A stretch of DNA of 64,000 nucleotides from Polaromonas sp. (lineage in GTDB: Bacteria > Pseudomonadota > Gammaproteobacteria > Burkholderiales > Burkholderiaceae_C): contig NZ_JAAFGZ010000025.1 of assembly GCF_010365105.1 (NCBI RefSeq), positions 20,655 through 84,654 on the forward strand, written 5' to 3'. Below, piece after piece: positions 63,752 to 64,000 of the stretch. The translations under genes were made by a program, and so were the position numbers. Every line of letters begins with the position of its first letter. Position 1 is the stretch's first letter. The notes under the pieces are model-generated. The model was not told where the DNA came from. It did not search any database and saw only the letters and a program-made list of their open reading frames with translations.

Positions 63752-64000
63752 GCAAGTTCTCCCGCTCGATAGGATTAATGTGCTTCCCGGCCAGGGATGG
63801 GGCCGGGGCTCCTGGAGGTTGAATTGTCCGCTAGAACTGTTCTAACGTGTGAGTTCAGAGGGCGCGTAGCGGTCCGCTGTAACGGTCCGCTGTAGCTGGG
63901 TTAGGGCCATTTCGTTATACACAATTCCCTGCAAAATTCCTCCCAAGAAAAGTTGAAAGAAACCGATGGGCTGGGCAAGCACTGAATTTGAGACGATAGA
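63752..64000. other. Right-hand end, no gene recognised
   Basis: These 249 bases show no supported reading frame. A short direct repeat, CGGTCCGCTGTA, occurs twice in tandem near 63870-63895. The region upstream of the methyltransferase start may hold its promoter, but no clear -35/-10 pair was seen. Confidence 0.4.

Overview
The window is about 62% G+C chromosomal DNA from a beta-proteobacterium, most likely a member of the Comamonadaceae close to Polaromonas or Rhodoferax. The evidence is gene content and order (flhDC-motAB-cheA; rpmF-plsX-fabH-fabD-fabG-acpP-fabF; rpoE-rseA-rseB-degQ-like-lepA-lepB-rnc-era-recO-pdxJ-acpS) and a scattered short repeat with an AGCTAT...TAGC core, of a kind I associate with that family. 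The genus is an inference. No rRNA, tRNA, CRISPR array, transposase or prophage was seen. Layout: 1-2099 is the end of a flagellar export operon (fliS end, fliT-like, fliK-like, flhB-like C-terminal domain). 2100-7382 carries the flagellar master regulator flhDC, the motor stator motAB and cheA, with no cheW or cheY after it. 7449-15906 (minus strand) is a very large cyclic beta-1,2-glucan synthase (ndvB type) with a small membrane protein upstream. 16050-23415 holds ppc on the minus strand, divergent from the haem operon hemC-hemD-hemX-hemY. 23878-27191 (minus) is RNase E (rne), which appears broken by a frameshift just after its zinc-link cysteines. It is followed by the divergent rluC, a HAD phosphatase, a Rieske protein and sppA. 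31242-32674 (minus) is maf plus a tetrapyrrole-methylase-family methyltransferase. 32700-41486 is the yceD-rpmF-plsX-fab operon, with a sialidase-fold protein and a membrane protein inserted between fabH and fabD. 41534-46089 is the envelope-stress module (rpoE, rseA, rseB, degQ/mucD-like protease). 46418-54929 is lepA-lepB-DUF4845-rnc-era, a threefold 103-bp tandem repeat, then recO-pdxJ-acpS-nagZ. 54936-63751 is a looser region: YgjP-type metallohydrolase, a metzincin-like protease fused to a threefold PLL-like beta-propeller repeat, patatin phospholipase, lysS, a Lon-N-domain protein, a cupin, decayed sequence and a methyltransferase. How the genes work together: the core of the window links envelope growth (fatty acids, signal peptidase, glucan synthesis, PG recycling) with translation and RNA maturation (lepA, rnc, era, rne, rluC) and motility. 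The most unusual observations are: the rne frameshift; members of the short repeat family read as protein, as a 20-30-residue insertion in HemD, as the signal peptide of RseB and as the C-terminus and stop of the glucan synthase; a metalloprotease with three nearly identical 96-residue lectin-like repeats; and the sialidase-fold/membrane-protein pair inside the fab cluster.
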